Source: Candidatus Atribacteria bacterium
GTDB taxonomy: Bacteria; Atribacterota; JS1; SB-45; 34-128
Reading direction: 5' to 3'
DNA length: 64,000 nt
Assembly: GCA_003451675.1 (NCBI GenBank)
Contig: DMCY01000028.1
Coordinates: 8,357-72,356, forward strand
Both the position numbers and the translations under genes were made by a program. The notes below the pieces were generated by a model, which was given only the letters and a program-made list of their open reading frames with translations, was not told the origin of the DNA and ran no database searches. Shown here one piece after another: positions 8,430 through 16,614 of this stretch (its first letter is position 1; every line of letters starts with the position of its first letter).

Positions 8430-8987
8430 ATGACTGATAGCATAAATCGAATAAAAATTATCCGGAATGTGGTTAGTGGGCTGTATTCTGCCACTACCCC
8501 TGAAAAAGTCCAGCCTGTTCCCAGTAATGTTCGGGATAAAGTGGAGTGTGTTGCTATTGGTTCAGATCATGGTGGATTTGAGGCCAAAGAAGTTATTAGA
8601 GATTATTTGCGTAATATTGGGTATCGGGTTACAGATGTCGGGGCTTTTAGTAAAGATAGTGTGGATTATCCTGATTTTGCCCTTAAAGTGGCTAAGAAGG
8701 TGGCCAGCGGGGAATGCGACCGGGGCATTATGATTGATGGAGCCGGAATTGGCTCTTCAATGGTCTGTAATAAAGTTAAAGGGGTAAGGGCAGCTCTATG
8801 TTATAACCAAAAAACAATTATAAATAGCAAAGAACACAATAATGCAAATGTTTTGACTTTAGGCGGCCCATTACACACTACCGATGAATTACGCGAAATG
8901 GTAAAACTCTGGCTGGAAACTACTTTTGCCGGCGGAAGACATTGGAAAAGAGTTAATAAAATAATGGCTGTAGAAAGAAATCAATAA
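8430..8987 (+). CDS. rpiB: RpiB/LacAB-type sugar-phosphate isomerase, compartment-targeted
   Basis: The 185-aa protein is a ribose-5-phosphate isomerase B family member, interconverting ribose-5-phosphate and ribulose-5-phosphate (or related pentose/hexose phosphates). The RpiB core begins at about residue 38 (CVAIGSDHGGFEAKEVI), followed by DYPDFALKVAKKV and KEHNNANVLTLGG. The N-terminal 37 residues are extra and include a possible helix (NRIKIIRNVVSGLYSAT), suggesting an encapsulation peptide. The usual catalytic cysteine of the ICGTG loop is replaced by D103 (GIMIDGAGIGSS). Its neighbour is deoC, supporting a pentose-phosphate route. Substrate may differ from ribose-5-phosphate. Confidence 0.88.
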   Translation: MTDSINRIKIIRNVVSGLYSATTPEKVQPVPSNVRDKVECVAIGSDHGGFEAKEVIRDYLRNIGYRVTDVGAFSKDSVDYPDFALKVAKKVASGECDRGIMIDGAGIGSSMVCNKVKGVRAALCYNQKTIINSKEHNNANVLTLGGPLHTTDELREMVKLWLETTFAGGRHWKRVNKIMAVERNQ

Positions 8988-9014
8988 AAATTTGAAAAGA
9001 GGAGGTGTAAAATT

Positions 9015-9830
9015 ATGGATATAGATAAGATGGATAAAAAAGAATTGATAGATAAGATTAGTGATGAAATAATATCAAAGTTAAAGAAGACATCTTCTTC
9101 TGATAGTCTTTCTTTTAAATCTGATTCGGGTAATAAAAATATAAAGAGTTCTTCCGAGGGTTGCAAGATACAAATCAACACCCCTGCTGACCTTGCACCT
9201 TATATTGACCATACTTTGTTAAAGCCTGATGCAACAGAGGCTCAGGTGAAAAAATTATGTGAAGAAGCTGTTCAGTATGGTTTTTATACGGTTTGTGTTA
9301 ATCCTTCCTGGGTGGAATATTGTGCCAGGAAATTAAGGGGGACCGGAGTTAAAGTCTGCGCTGTCGTGGGATTTCCATTAGGGGCAACAGACAGCAGGAC
9401 CAAGGCCTATGAGACTCGTAATGCCATAGAAAACGGAGCTGATGAAATAGATACGGTGATTAATGTAGGGGCTTTAAGAAACGGTGACCTTAAAACCGTA
9501 GAAGAAGATTTAAGAGCAGTGCTAAGGGCTTGCAGAAGTACTACGACTACCAAAGCAATTATTGAAACTTGTCTACTATCAGACGAGGAAAAAGTAATAG
9601 CTTCTCAATTAGTAAAAAAAGTTGGTTACGACTTTGTAAAGACCTCAACCGGTTTTTCTGCTGCCGGGGCTACTGCCCATGATGTTGCTCTGATTCGCAG
9701 GACAGTCGGCCCAAAAATGGGTATTAAAGCGGCAGGCGGAATCCGTACTTACGAAGATGCTTTACTAATGATTCGCTCCGGAGCAACCCGGCTGGGCTGT
9801 AGTGCCAGTGTAAAGATTGTTAGTGTTTAA
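9015..9830 (+). CDS. deoC: Deoxyribose-phosphate aldolase with encapsulation peptide
   Basis: The 271-aa class I aldolase cleaves 2-deoxyribose-5-phosphate to acetaldehyde and glyceraldehyde-3-phosphate. The TIM-barrel core starts at about residue 57 ([19 protein letters not shown]) and contains [26 protein letters not shown] and the Schiff-base lysine K209 in [16 protein letters not shown]. Residues 1-25 ([20 protein letters not shown]) form an amphipathic helix, followed by a Ser/Gly/Lys linker. This extension is absent from housekeeping DeoC and marks the protein as shell cargo. It is the aldehyde-generating enzyme of the compartment. A GAGGAGGTG ribosome-binding site precedes the ATG. Confidence 0.93.
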   Translation: MDIDKMDKKELIDKISDEIISKLKKTSSSDSLSFKSDSGNKNIKSSSEGCKIQINTPADLAPYIDHTLLKPDATEAQVKKLCEEAVQYGFYTVCVNPSWVEYCARKLRGTGVKVCAVVGFPLGATDSRTKAYETRNAIENGADEIDTVINVGALRNGDLKTVEEDLRAVLRACRSTTTTKAIIETCLLSDEEKVIASQLVKKVGYDFVKTSTGFSAAGATAHDVALIRRTVGPKMGIKAAGGIRTYEDALLMIRSGATRLGCSASVKIVSV

Positions 9831-9856
9831 AATAAAATAATGTAGGATGATGAAAA

Positions 9857-10513
9857 ATGGAAGAGAAAGACTATAAAAAACTTGTAGATGTGATAACTGA
9901 AACGATTTACAAAGAAATAAAACCGAAAGAAGAATCATCTCATCTTTTTTCTATCCCCGTAGAGATATCCAATCATCATGTTCATTTAACCAGGGATTCT
10001 TTGGATATTTTATATGGAAAGGATTATGAGCTTACCAAATTGCGTGATTTATCTCAGTCCGGAGAATTTGCCAGCAACGAGAGGGTTAGTATAGTTGGCG
10101 CGGATATGAAAGTTATTGAAAAAGTAAGGATTCTTGGCCCCCTTCGAGAATATACGCAAGTAGAATTATCTATTACCGATGGATATTTTTTAGGATTAGA
10201 TCTTCCTACCAGAATATCGGGGAATATAAAAGGCTCTCCGCCCATCATTTTTATCGGACCAAAAGGTGTTTTAAGTCTTTCAGAGGGAGCTATTCGAGCC
10301 GCTCGTCATATCCACATGGCACCTAAAGATGCAGAATATTATCAGGTAAAGAATGGTGATAGAGTTAAGGTGGAAGTTTCAGGAGAACATGGAGTTATTT
10401 ATAAAGATGTAGTAATCAGGGTTTCTCAAAAAAGTAAGTTAGCCTTTCATCTGGATACAGATGAAGCCAATGCCGCAAATATAAAAGGAACCGGCTTAGC
10501 AAGAATTTTATAA
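9857..10513 (+). CDS. pduL: PduL-type phosphotransacylase
   Basis: The 218-aa protein matches PduL, the microcompartment phosphate acyltransferase that turns acetyl-CoA into acetyl-phosphate and frees CoA inside the shell. Two PduL barrels are recognisable: PVEISNHHVHLTRDSLD with zinc-binding histidines near residues 38-43, and GAIRAARHIHMAPKDAEYYQVKNGDRVKV further on, ending with FHLDTDEANAANIKG. The N-terminal 20 residues (MEEKDYKKLVDVITETIYKE) form an amphipathic encapsulation helix. No acetate kinase gene is in the window. It completes the aldehyde-to-acetyl-phosphate core. Confidence 0.93.
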   Translation: MEEKDYKKLVDVITETIYKEIKPKEESSHLFSIPVEISNHHVHLTRDSLDILYGKDYELTKLRDLSQSGEFASNERVSIVGADMKVIEKVRILGPLREYTQVELSITDGYFLGLDLPTRISGNIKGSPPIIFIGPKGVLSLSEGAIRAARHIHMAPKDAEYYQVKNGDRVKVEVSGEHGVIYKDVVIRVSQKSKLAFHLDTDEANAANIKGTGLARIL

Positions 10514-10535
10514 TCATAAAAAAGAGAGAGATGAT

Positions 10536-11315
10536 ATGGCAGGTAAAAATTATCGGACTAATTATATATTAAATAGATTATCTATTGATGGTTTTGCGAA
10601 TATTAAAGATTTGTCTAAAAGATTAGAAGTTTCCGAGATGACCATTAGAAGAGATCTCAGGGAATTATCTAAGGAAAATATTGTGACTCTTATTCCAGGT
10701 GGTGCTATATTAAAGAGAAATACAACTGTAGAGAAAGATGAAGAAAAATATTTAATTCAAACTGCAGAATCCTTGATGTTAGAAGAGAAGATAAAAATTT
10801 CTCGAAAAGCCGCTTCTTTGGTAGAACCCAATGATGTAATTGTAATAGATACTGGTTCTACTACCGAAAACCTCCCTAAATTTATCCCAGAGAATATGCC
10901 CCTTATTATTATATGCTATACATTGAATATTTTGTTTAATGTATATGAAAATAAGAATTGGAAATTGGTTTTCCCGGGAGGTTATTTTCATAATAATACT
11001 TTAATGTTCGAAAGCCCGGAAGGGATAGGGGTAATAAAAAAGATAAGGGCTAATAAGGCTTTTATTTCAGCTGCAGGCGTTTCTGAAAAATTAGGAGTTA
11101 CCTGCGCGACTGATTATGAGAAGGAAACTAAGAAAGCAGTTATTGAATCTTCGGATACTAAAATTTTATTAGTAGATTCTTCAAAATTTGGGAAAATTAA
11201 AATTTCACATTTTGCTGACCTTACCGATTTTGATATTGTTATCACCGATTCAGGAATTTCTAAAGAGTGTGAAGAAATTATTAAAAATATTGGTATCAAG
11301 CTATATATTGTTTAA
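10536..11315 (+). CDS. DeoR-family transcriptional regulator
   Basis: The 259-aa regulator has an N-terminal DeoR helix-turn-helix (ANIKDLSKRLEVSEMTIRRD, about residues 22-41) and a C-terminal sugar-phosphate isomerase-like sensor domain (VIVIDTGSTTENLPKF; LVFPGGYFHNNTLMF; LLVDSSKFGK). Members bind phosphorylated sugars and repress catabolic operons. As the last gene of the microcompartment cluster, 22 bases after pduL, it probably controls the cluster, perhaps through the palindrome at 3103-3118. Confidence 0.88.
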   Translation: MAGKNYRTNYILNRLSIDGFANIKDLSKRLEVSEMTIRRDLRELSKENIVTLIPGGAILKRNTTVEKDEEKYLIQTAESLMLEEKIKISRKAASLVEPNDVIVIDTGSTTENLPKFIPENMPLIIICYTLNILFNVYENKNWKLVFPGGYFHNNTLMFESPEGIGVIKKIRANKAFISAAGVSEKLGVTCATDYEKETKKAVIESSDTKILLVDSSKFGKIKISHFADLTDFDIVITDSGISKECEEIIKNIGIKLYIV

Positions 11316-11374
11316 GATAAGAATGAAGTAAGTTAGAGAAATTACCATCCATTAGAAATAAAGAGGAGGGGAAA

Positions 11375-11899
11375 ATGAGATTATCTGGTGGAGTTTTTAT
11401 GGGAATTATATTTTTAACAGTAGGTATAATTTTACTTCTGAATAGTTTTTTTAACTTTAATATCAATATATTTAAATTAATAATAGGAATTATTATTGTC
11501 TTATTCGGAGTATTTATCCTTTTTAATGGTTTTGGTTTTCAAGATAGCAGAAGCATTATCTTTAGAGAAGGAATAATCAGGGTTTCAGAAGTTCAGGATG
11601 AATATAATATTATATTTTCCTCGGGTACAGTCGATTTATCAAAAGTAAAGATAGAAGATGAGGTGAAGAAGATAGAAGTTAATACCATATTCGCAGAGGG
11701 AAAAGTTATCCTTAATCCTGATGTCCCAACATTGATTAAAGCGAGTTCTGCCTTTGGTGAATTGGAATTACCGGATAGGTCATCAGTGATATTTAGTTCC
11801 CAAAAATATAGAATAGGTGATATTAGCACTAATCAAGGATATTTAGAAATTGAAGCAAACGCAGTATTTGGTAAACTAAAAATAATTACTACTAACTAA
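11375..11899 (+). CDS. LiaF-like membrane protein with C-terminal beta domain
   Basis: The 174-aa protein begins with two predicted transmembrane segments (GVFMGIIFLTVGIILLLNSF and FKLIIGIIIVLFGVFILFNG, about 6-50). A soluble domain rich in beta strands follows (EVNTIFAEGKVILNPDVPTL, EIEANAVFGKLKIITTN) that resembles the LiaF C-terminal / toast-rack fold. Such proteins usually sense envelope stress with a two-component system, but none is adjacent here. It follows the BMC regulator by 59 bases with its own GAGGAGGGG site and is closed by a strong terminator. Confidence 0.6.
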   Translation: MRLSGGVFMGIIFLTVGIILLLNSFFNFNINIFKLIIGIIIVLFGVFILFNGFGFQDSRSIIFREGIIRVSEVQDEYNIIFSSGTVDLSKVKIEDEVKKIEVNTIFAEGKVILNPDVPTLIKASSAFGELELPDRSSVIFSSQKYRIGDISTNQGYLEIEANAVFGKLKIITTN

Positions 11900-11943
11900 T
11901 TTTTGTAACTTTCCAAAATGAGAAAAGGATTAGATATTTGTAA

Positions 11944-11986
11944 TATAAAAAAGTCAGGGGTAAATTTTACCCCTGACTTTTTTATA
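11944..11986 (+). terminator. Rho-independent terminator (bidirectional)
   Basis: A perfect palindrome with 21-base arms (TATAAAAAAGTCAGGGGTAAA and its complement) around a single T gives a hairpin with an A-tract on one side and a T-tract on the other. It lies 45 bases after the LiaF-like gene and separates the microcompartment region from the TetR operon. Confidence 0.88.
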
Positions 11987-12103
11987 TTTAGTTAAACTTG
12001 GAAATCCATCATCTATGACGGTGGTAATGTAATTTTGGCTTTGCCAATGTCATTTCCCACGAAACCTGCCCTCGACCTGATCGGGGAGCGGGAATCCATC
12101 ATT

Positions 12104-12131
12104 GTAGGGGCGTATTGCAATACGCCCCTAC
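12104..12131. repeat. Perfect 28-bp palindrome GTAGGGGCGTATTG...
   Basis: GTAGGGGCGTATTG is followed directly by its reverse complement CAATACGCCCCTAC. A partial relative is at 43371-43391 (GCGTATATCAATACGCCCCTAC). It shares the GTAGGGG/CCCCTAC shell with the repeat at 3808-3866 but has a different core. Confidence 0.85.
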
Positions 12132-12139
12132 TTGCTTTT

Positions 12140-12250
12140 TTCTCTTCACGCAATACGCTATACGAGATACGAATTATTTATCCTTCTTATTTTCCCTGAT
12201 TTTTTTCTATCTTCTTAACGCGATACGCGATACTCGATACGCAATACGAA
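12140..12250. repeat. GATACG-type iterated intergenic repeat
   Basis: Two clusters, ACGCAATACGCTATACGAGATACGAATT and AACGCGATACGCGATACTCGATACGCAATACG (interrupted by a T-rich stretch), are built from loose iterations of CGATACG. Similar blocks are at 19974-20008, 18696-18706 and 38427-38457. No coding potential is seen. Confidence 0.7.
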
Positions 12251-12257
12251 TATAGAT

Positions 12258-12307
12258 TTGACAGGAAAAAATGAATGTGTTATATATAGACTGACGGTCA
12301 GTCTATA
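12258..12307 (+). promoter_or_regulatory. TetR operon promoter with 23-bp palindromic operator
   Basis: TTGACA (12258-12263), a 17-base spacer and TATATA (12281-12286) form a near-consensus promoter. Overlapping the -10 and start site is a perfect 23-base palindrome (12285-12307), TATAGACTGAC G GTCAGTCTATA. GACTGAC/GTCAGTC inverted repeats are typical TetR-family sites. The tetR gene starts 29 bases downstream, so autorepression and control of the whole exporter operon is the natural reading. Confidence 0.85.
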
Positions 12308-12335
12308 AAAGAAAAAAGAAAAGAGAGAACGAATT

Positions 12336-13025
12336 ATGGCAAGAATTACTAAAGAATACCACGAACGAAAAAACGAAATTCTTGATACAGCTCAGGAAAT
12401 CTTTCTTACCAAAGGGTATAAACAGACTTCAGTAGAGTCGATTATTAAAAAAGTAGGTGTAGCCAAGGGTACCTTTTATTATTATTTTAAATCCAAAGAA
12501 GATTTGCTGGATAAATTAGTTAAGAGAATGGCCGATAAGATTCAGATAGAAATAAAAAAAATAGTTGAAAAGAAGGATTTAGATGCTATCAGTAAATTGG
12601 AAAAAGCTTACTCTGTCGCTGGTAATATAAAATTAGAGAATATTCAACTGATAAAACTGATGTTAAAAATTCTATATGAAAAGGATAATTTAATCCTCCG
12701 ATATAAAGTGTACAAAAGCAATGTAGAATTAGTAGTACCTGAATTTGCTAAAATTATAGAACAAGGAGTAAAAGAAAAATTATTTAACACTCCTTATCCC
12801 TATGAAGCAGCCAAATTATTCTTCGAGTTAGGGTCGATATTAGGTGATACAACGAGTAAACTTCTTTTAGAATTGGACAAAAAACCCGAAAATATGGATA
12901 AGATGGTAAAAGAGATTGAGGTTTACGAAGATGCTATGGAAAGAATCCTGGGAGCCAAAAAGGGAGCTATTAATATAGTCAACCGGAAAATGTTGAAAAA
13001 TTTTCAAAAGAAACTAAAAACATAA
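12336..13025 (+). CDS. TetR/AcrR-family transcriptional regulator
   Basis: The 229-aa regulator has an N-terminal TetR helix-turn-helix (KNEILDTAQEIFLTKGYKQTSVESIIKKVGVAKGTFYYYF split across residues 12-51), followed by an all-helical ligand and dimer domain. It sits directly behind its own promoter and palindromic operator and ahead of the ABC exporter genes. The inducer is unknown; the operon it leads suggests a lipophilic or membrane-derived signal. Confidence 0.9.
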   Translation: MARITKEYHERKNEILDTAQEIFLTKGYKQTSVESIIKKVGVAKGTFYYYFKSKEDLLDKLVKRMADKIQIEIKKIVEKKDLDAISKLEKAYSVAGNIKLENIQLIKLMLKILYEKDNLILRYKVYKSNVELVVPEFAKIIEQGVKEKLFNTPYPYEAAKLFFELGSILGDTTSKLLLELDKKPENMDKMVKEIEVYEDAMERILGAKKGAINIVNRKMLKNFQKKLKT

Positions 13026-13104
13026 AAGATTAAGGATAATTAAAGCGAATAAAGAGAGAGGTTATTTATGATAGAATTCAGGATTAGTAAAGGAGGAAAA
13101 GCAA

Positions 13105-13794
13105 ATGGCTTTATTGAAATTAAATAAGGTGAAAAAGGTTTATCAGCAAGGGAAAATAAAAGTGCCTGCTTTGCGAGGTGTGGATCTGGAAGTAGAGGAA
13201 GGTGAATTTACCACTATTTTTGGCCCTTCCGGTTCAGGAAAAACTACGCTTCTAAATATGATAGGTTGTTTGGATACGCCCACAGAGGGGGAGGTTAGCT
13301 TAAGTGGGAAAAAAGTAAGCGATCTTTCTAAAAAAGACCTTGCCATGGTCAGGCGCTTCAATATCGGTTTTGTCTTCCAAGCCTACAACCTGATTCCTGT
13401 TTTAACAGCCTACGAAAATGTAGAATTTGCCATCAGATTGACTGACCATTCATCGGAATTGCAAATGAAAGAAAAAGTATTGAAAACGTTGGCCGAAGTG
13501 GGGCTTAAGGGATTGGAATCCCGAAGACCCAATGAACTTTCCGGTGGAGAAAAACAGAGAGTAGCTATTGCCCGTGCTTTAGTCAAGGAGCCTAAGATTG
13601 TTTTAGCGGATGAACCAACTGCTAATCTTGATTCTAAAACTGCCGCCAATATTGTCGACATTATGAGGAAAATGAATAAGGAATTAGGAACTACTTTTAT
13701 CTTTTCCACCCATGATCCTGCAGTAATGAAACATGCTAACAGATTTATTAACCTGAAGGATGGTATGATTTCTGCCGATGAAAGGAGGAGCTAA
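13105..13794 (+). CDS. LolD/MacB-type ABC transporter ATPase
   Basis: The 229-aa ATP-binding subunit of the LolD/FtsE/MacB class has Walker A GPSGSGKTT (about 39-47), Q-loop VFQAYNLIPVLTAYENV, signature LSGGEKQRVAIARAL and Walker B IVLADEPTANLD. Its stop is three bases before the first permease start, so the products are translationally linked. It powers the two FtsX-fold permeases downstream rather than classical import. Confidence 0.93.
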   Translation: MALLKLNKVKKVYQQGKIKVPALRGVDLEVEEGEFTTIFGPSGSGKTTLLNMIGCLDTPTEGEVSLSGKKVSDLSKKDLAMVRRFNIGFVFQAYNLIPVLTAYENVEFAIRLTDHSSELQMKEKVLKTLAEVGLKGLESRRPNELSGGEKQRVAIARALVKEPKIVLADEPTANLDSKTAANIVDIMRKMNKELGTTFIFSTHDPAVMKHANRFINLKDGMISADERRS

Positions 13795-13797
13795 AAG

Positions 13798-15036
13798 ATG
13801 TTTATCTTTAAACTCGGGCTAAAAAACTTAACCCGCCAGAAAAGGAGAAATGTACTTACAATTCTGGTGATTGCCTTTGCATTTTTCAGTTATTTACTTA
13901 TGGATTCTCTTATGAACGGTATGGAAGAAATGTCTTTTGACAATATAAAGAATTACGATACAGGGAATATTCAGGTGGCTTATCCTGAATACTGGGAAGA
14001 TAGAAAAGAGCTACTCCTGGAAAATTTAATTTATTTAAATCAGGATATGGAAGAGAGTATAAAGAATACAGATGGAATATTAGGGGTCTCTCCTGAGCTA
14101 AGATTTAAAGCCAACCTTAATAATGGGATTGATGAAGTAGCGGTTCTGGGTTTAGGCATATCTCCTGAGCAATATAACAAAGTTTTTGCAACTCAAAATC
14201 ATATCGTTAAGGGTTCGATGTTTTCCCCGGGCGAATCAAAAGCAGTCATAGGAACAAAATTAGCCGAATTGATGGACTTAAAAATTAATGATTACATTAC
14301 CCTTTTGGTCAGAACGAAAGAGAATACCTTTAATACCATTGATGTGGAGATTGCAGGTCTAGTAAGAGCTCCCAATCCGATGACTAATAACGGGATGGTT
14401 TTTGTTCCTTTAGATATTGCCCAACAGGCATTAAACGTGGGTAATGGGGTTAGTACGCTTGCCTTGAAAACAGCTTTCGGAGATGAGGATACAGTTACTA
14501 AAGTATTGACGGACAGTTTTAAAAATAAAGACCTGGATTTAAAAGCATATTTCTGGAAAGAATCTGCCGCATCAGTTATTGCTTTAAGTGCCGCCAAAAA
14601 GGGCGGAATGGGAGCTATCATGTCAGTCGTTCTTCTTATCGGTATGCTGGGGATTATTAATAATATTATCCTGTCTGCCCTGGAGAGAACGTCAGAAATA
14701 GGCATGATGAAAGCCCTGGGAATGAAAGAGTGGGAGATTGTTTTTGTCTTTATGGTAGAAGCAACCGGTATAGGCATCCTCGGTGGATTAGCCGGATGCT
14801 TGTTTGGATTTGCAGGCGTGAGTTGGTTGGTGAAATACGGATTTAGTATAGGATATATAGGCGGAGATGCTTCCGCATATGGTATTCCCATTCTCGATAA
14901 AATTTACGGAACCTGGAATTATCCGGCTTTTAGTTATTTATTTATTTTAGGTGTCATCATTGCAGTGTTATCCAGTATATTACCGGCATATTGGGCAGCT
15001 AAAAAAGACCCGGTAAAAGCAATTTATCATCGGTAA
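13798..15036 (+). CDS. FtsX/LolE-type ABC permease 1
   Basis: The 412-aa permease has one N-terminal transmembrane helix (VLTILVIAFAFFSYLLMD), a large periplasmic MacB-like domain (about 45-255) and three C-terminal helices (SVVLLIGMLGIINNIIL; FMVEATGIGILGGLAGCLFG; LFILGVIIAVLSSILPAY), the four-helix FtsX layout. The ERTSEIGMMKALGM coupling motif links it to the ATPase. It pairs with the second permease as a heterodimer like LolC-LolE. Confidence 0.9.
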   Translation: MFIFKLGLKNLTRQKRRNVLTILVIAFAFFSYLLMDSLMNGMEEMSFDNIKNYDTGNIQVAYPEYWEDRKELLLENLIYLNQDMEESIKNTDGILGVSPELRFKANLNNGIDEVAVLGLGISPEQYNKVFATQNHIVKGSMFSPGESKAVIGTKLAELMDLKINDYITLLVRTKENTFNTIDVEIAGLVRAPNPMTNNGMVFVPLDIAQQALNVGNGVSTLALKTAFGDEDTVTKVLTDSFKNKDLDLKAYFWKESAASVIALSAAKKGGMGAIMSVVLLIGMLGIINNIILSALERTSEIGMMKALGMKEWEIVFVFMVEATGIGILGGLAGCLFGFAGVSWLVKYGFSIGYIGGDASAYGIPILDKIYGTWNYPAFSYLFILGVIIAVLSSILPAYWAAKKDPVKAIYHR

Positions 15037-15037
15037 G

Positions 15038-15063
15038 CCTGTCTGTGTGAGTACACGCACAGG
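15038..15063 (+). other. Intercistronic hairpin between the two permeases
   Basis: CCTGTCTGTGTG and CACGCACAGG form an imperfect stem around AGTA in the 41-base gap between the permease genes. It has no T-run, so it is more likely an mRNA-stabilising hairpin than a terminator. Confidence 0.4.
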
Positions 15064-15077
15064 TAGGGAGGTAAAAA

Positions 15078-16340
15078 ATGAAATTTTTATGGAATTTAGC
15101 TAAAAAAAATCTTTCCAGATCCAAAATAAGAACATCAGTTTCTATTATTGCTATTGCGGTTGCTATTATTGCCGTGGTTTTTGCCCGTGGATTAATAGGT
15201 GGGGTATTAGGGTCTTCTTTTGAAAATCATATCAACTATAAGGCCGGACATATACGAGTTATTAATAAAGAATACAAATTAAAAGAGCGTCTTATGTCTT
15301 TAAATTATACTATAGACGGGTTTAATGGTAAAGGCTACTCAGAAATGAGTGAAAAAATAAAATCAGTGAAAGGGGTAAAGCAGGTTGTTCCGCGACTTGA
15401 ATTTGGTGCCATGGTCAGCCTGGAAGATGAATTAGTCGGTATGATGGGATGGGGAGTTGATCCTAACGAAGAAATAAAATTTACCAAAATAGATAAAAGC
15501 ATAACCGAAGGGAGAATGGTTGAACTGGGGAATAAGGAAGTAGTAATGGGAGCAGGTCTGCTGAAGAAATTAAAACGTGGGGTAGGAGATAAAGTTACTA
15601 TTCTTTATACCACTCCTTTTGGTTCCTTTAAAGGTTCTACCTTTAAAATTGTGGGCAAGATACAAAGCTCCCTCCCAATGATTAATGATAATATCTTTTA
15701 TCTTCCCTTAGACCAGGCTCAGAGAATTTTAGAAATGCCAGGTGAGGTAACAGAATTACTTTTGATTACTACAAATCGCGATAAAGCAGCTTCGTTTTTA
15801 CCAGGTCTCAATGAATTATTTTCCCGGGAAGATGAATCTGGAAAATATATCTTACAACTTTGGAATAAGGATTATGATTTGATTGAACTTTTGGGTTTAG
15901 CTGATAAAATATATAATTTTATCTATATTTTTATTATCATATTAGCCTGTTTTGTATTGGTGAGTACACTGATTATGATTGTCAATGAACGTACCCGTGA
16001 AATTGGGATGATGAGTGCCCTGGGTTTGAAAAGCAGGGAAATATTATATCTCTTTACCATAGAAGGAATAATTATTGGTATACTTGGTAGTGCTATTGGT
16101 ACCGTACTAGGTGGAATATTAACCAAAATATTCTCCGTTGTCGGTATCGACTATTCCGCGGCATTTGAGGGAGTGAATACTACGGAATTTTTGATGAGTC
16201 CAATTTATTACACTGTCTTCAGTTTGGAGAATCTTGTTTTTTGCTTTGTATTAGGGGTAATTGTTGTCACTATTGCCTGTGTCATCCCGGCGAGAAAAGC
16301 CGCTAAACTTGAACCGACCGAAGCCTTAAGGCAGATTTAA
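15078..16340 (+). CDS. FtsX/LolE-type ABC permease 2
   Basis: The 420-aa permease has the same FtsX/MacB topology: an N-terminal helix (VSIIAIAVAIIAVVFARGLI), a periplasmic domain (about 40-275), and three C-terminal helices beginning IYIFIIILACFVLVSTLIM. The coupling motif ERTREIGMMSALGL is followed by EGIIIGILGSAIGTVLGG. It ends with IPARKAAKLEPTEALRQI, the family signature end. Together with the LolA-like gene 275 bases downstream it suggests extraction of lipidated cargo from the inner membrane. Confidence 0.9.
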   Translation: MKFLWNLAKKNLSRSKIRTSVSIIAIAVAIIAVVFARGLIGGVLGSSFENHINYKAGHIRVINKEYKLKERLMSLNYTIDGFNGKGYSEMSEKIKSVKGVKQVVPRLEFGAMVSLEDELVGMMGWGVDPNEEIKFTKIDKSITEGRMVELGNKEVVMGAGLLKKLKRGVGDKVTILYTTPFGSFKGSTFKIVGKIQSSLPMINDNIFYLPLDQAQRILEMPGEVTELLLITTNRDKAASFLPGLNELFSREDESGKYILQLWNKDYDLIELLGLADKIYNFIYIFIIILACFVLVSTLIMIVNERTREIGMMSALGLKSREILYLFTIEGIIIGILGSAIGTVLGGILTKIFSVVGIDYSAAFEGVNTTEFLMSPIYYTVFSLENLVFCFVLGVIVVTIACVIPARKAAKLEPTEALRQI

Positions 16341-16614
16341 AAACAAGTGATGAGTAATGAGTGACAAAACAAGTAATAAGTAATCAGTAACAAGTGACGA
16401 GTAACAGATTAAGAGTTGCGAGTTTATGGGATAGAAGCCAGGAGCCAGTAGTCAGAATAAAATAGTATCGCGTACATCGTATATAGTAAAAAAAGAAGTA
16501 GGACAGGCGTCTCGCCTATCTATTACTCAATCAACGACTAATCTAATTGGTGAATTAGCAAATTAGTAAACTAGCTAACTAAGTAACCAATTAACTAAAT
16601 AGAAAGGGGAGTTA
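16341..16614. repeat. Intergenic mosaic of low-complexity repeats
   Basis: The gap holds iterations of AAGTGATGAGTAATGAGTGAC / AAGTAATAAGTAATCAGTAAC (16346-16402), a damaged palindrome AGTAGGACAGGCGTCTCGCCTATC (about 16498-16521), and TTAGCTAACTAAGTAACC-type iterations at the end. No gene is supported. Confidence 0.6.

Noticed and set aside
12140..12250. CRISPR-like or origin iteron array
   Set aside because: Iterations are irregular and degenerate, and similar text occurs in many unrelated gaps.
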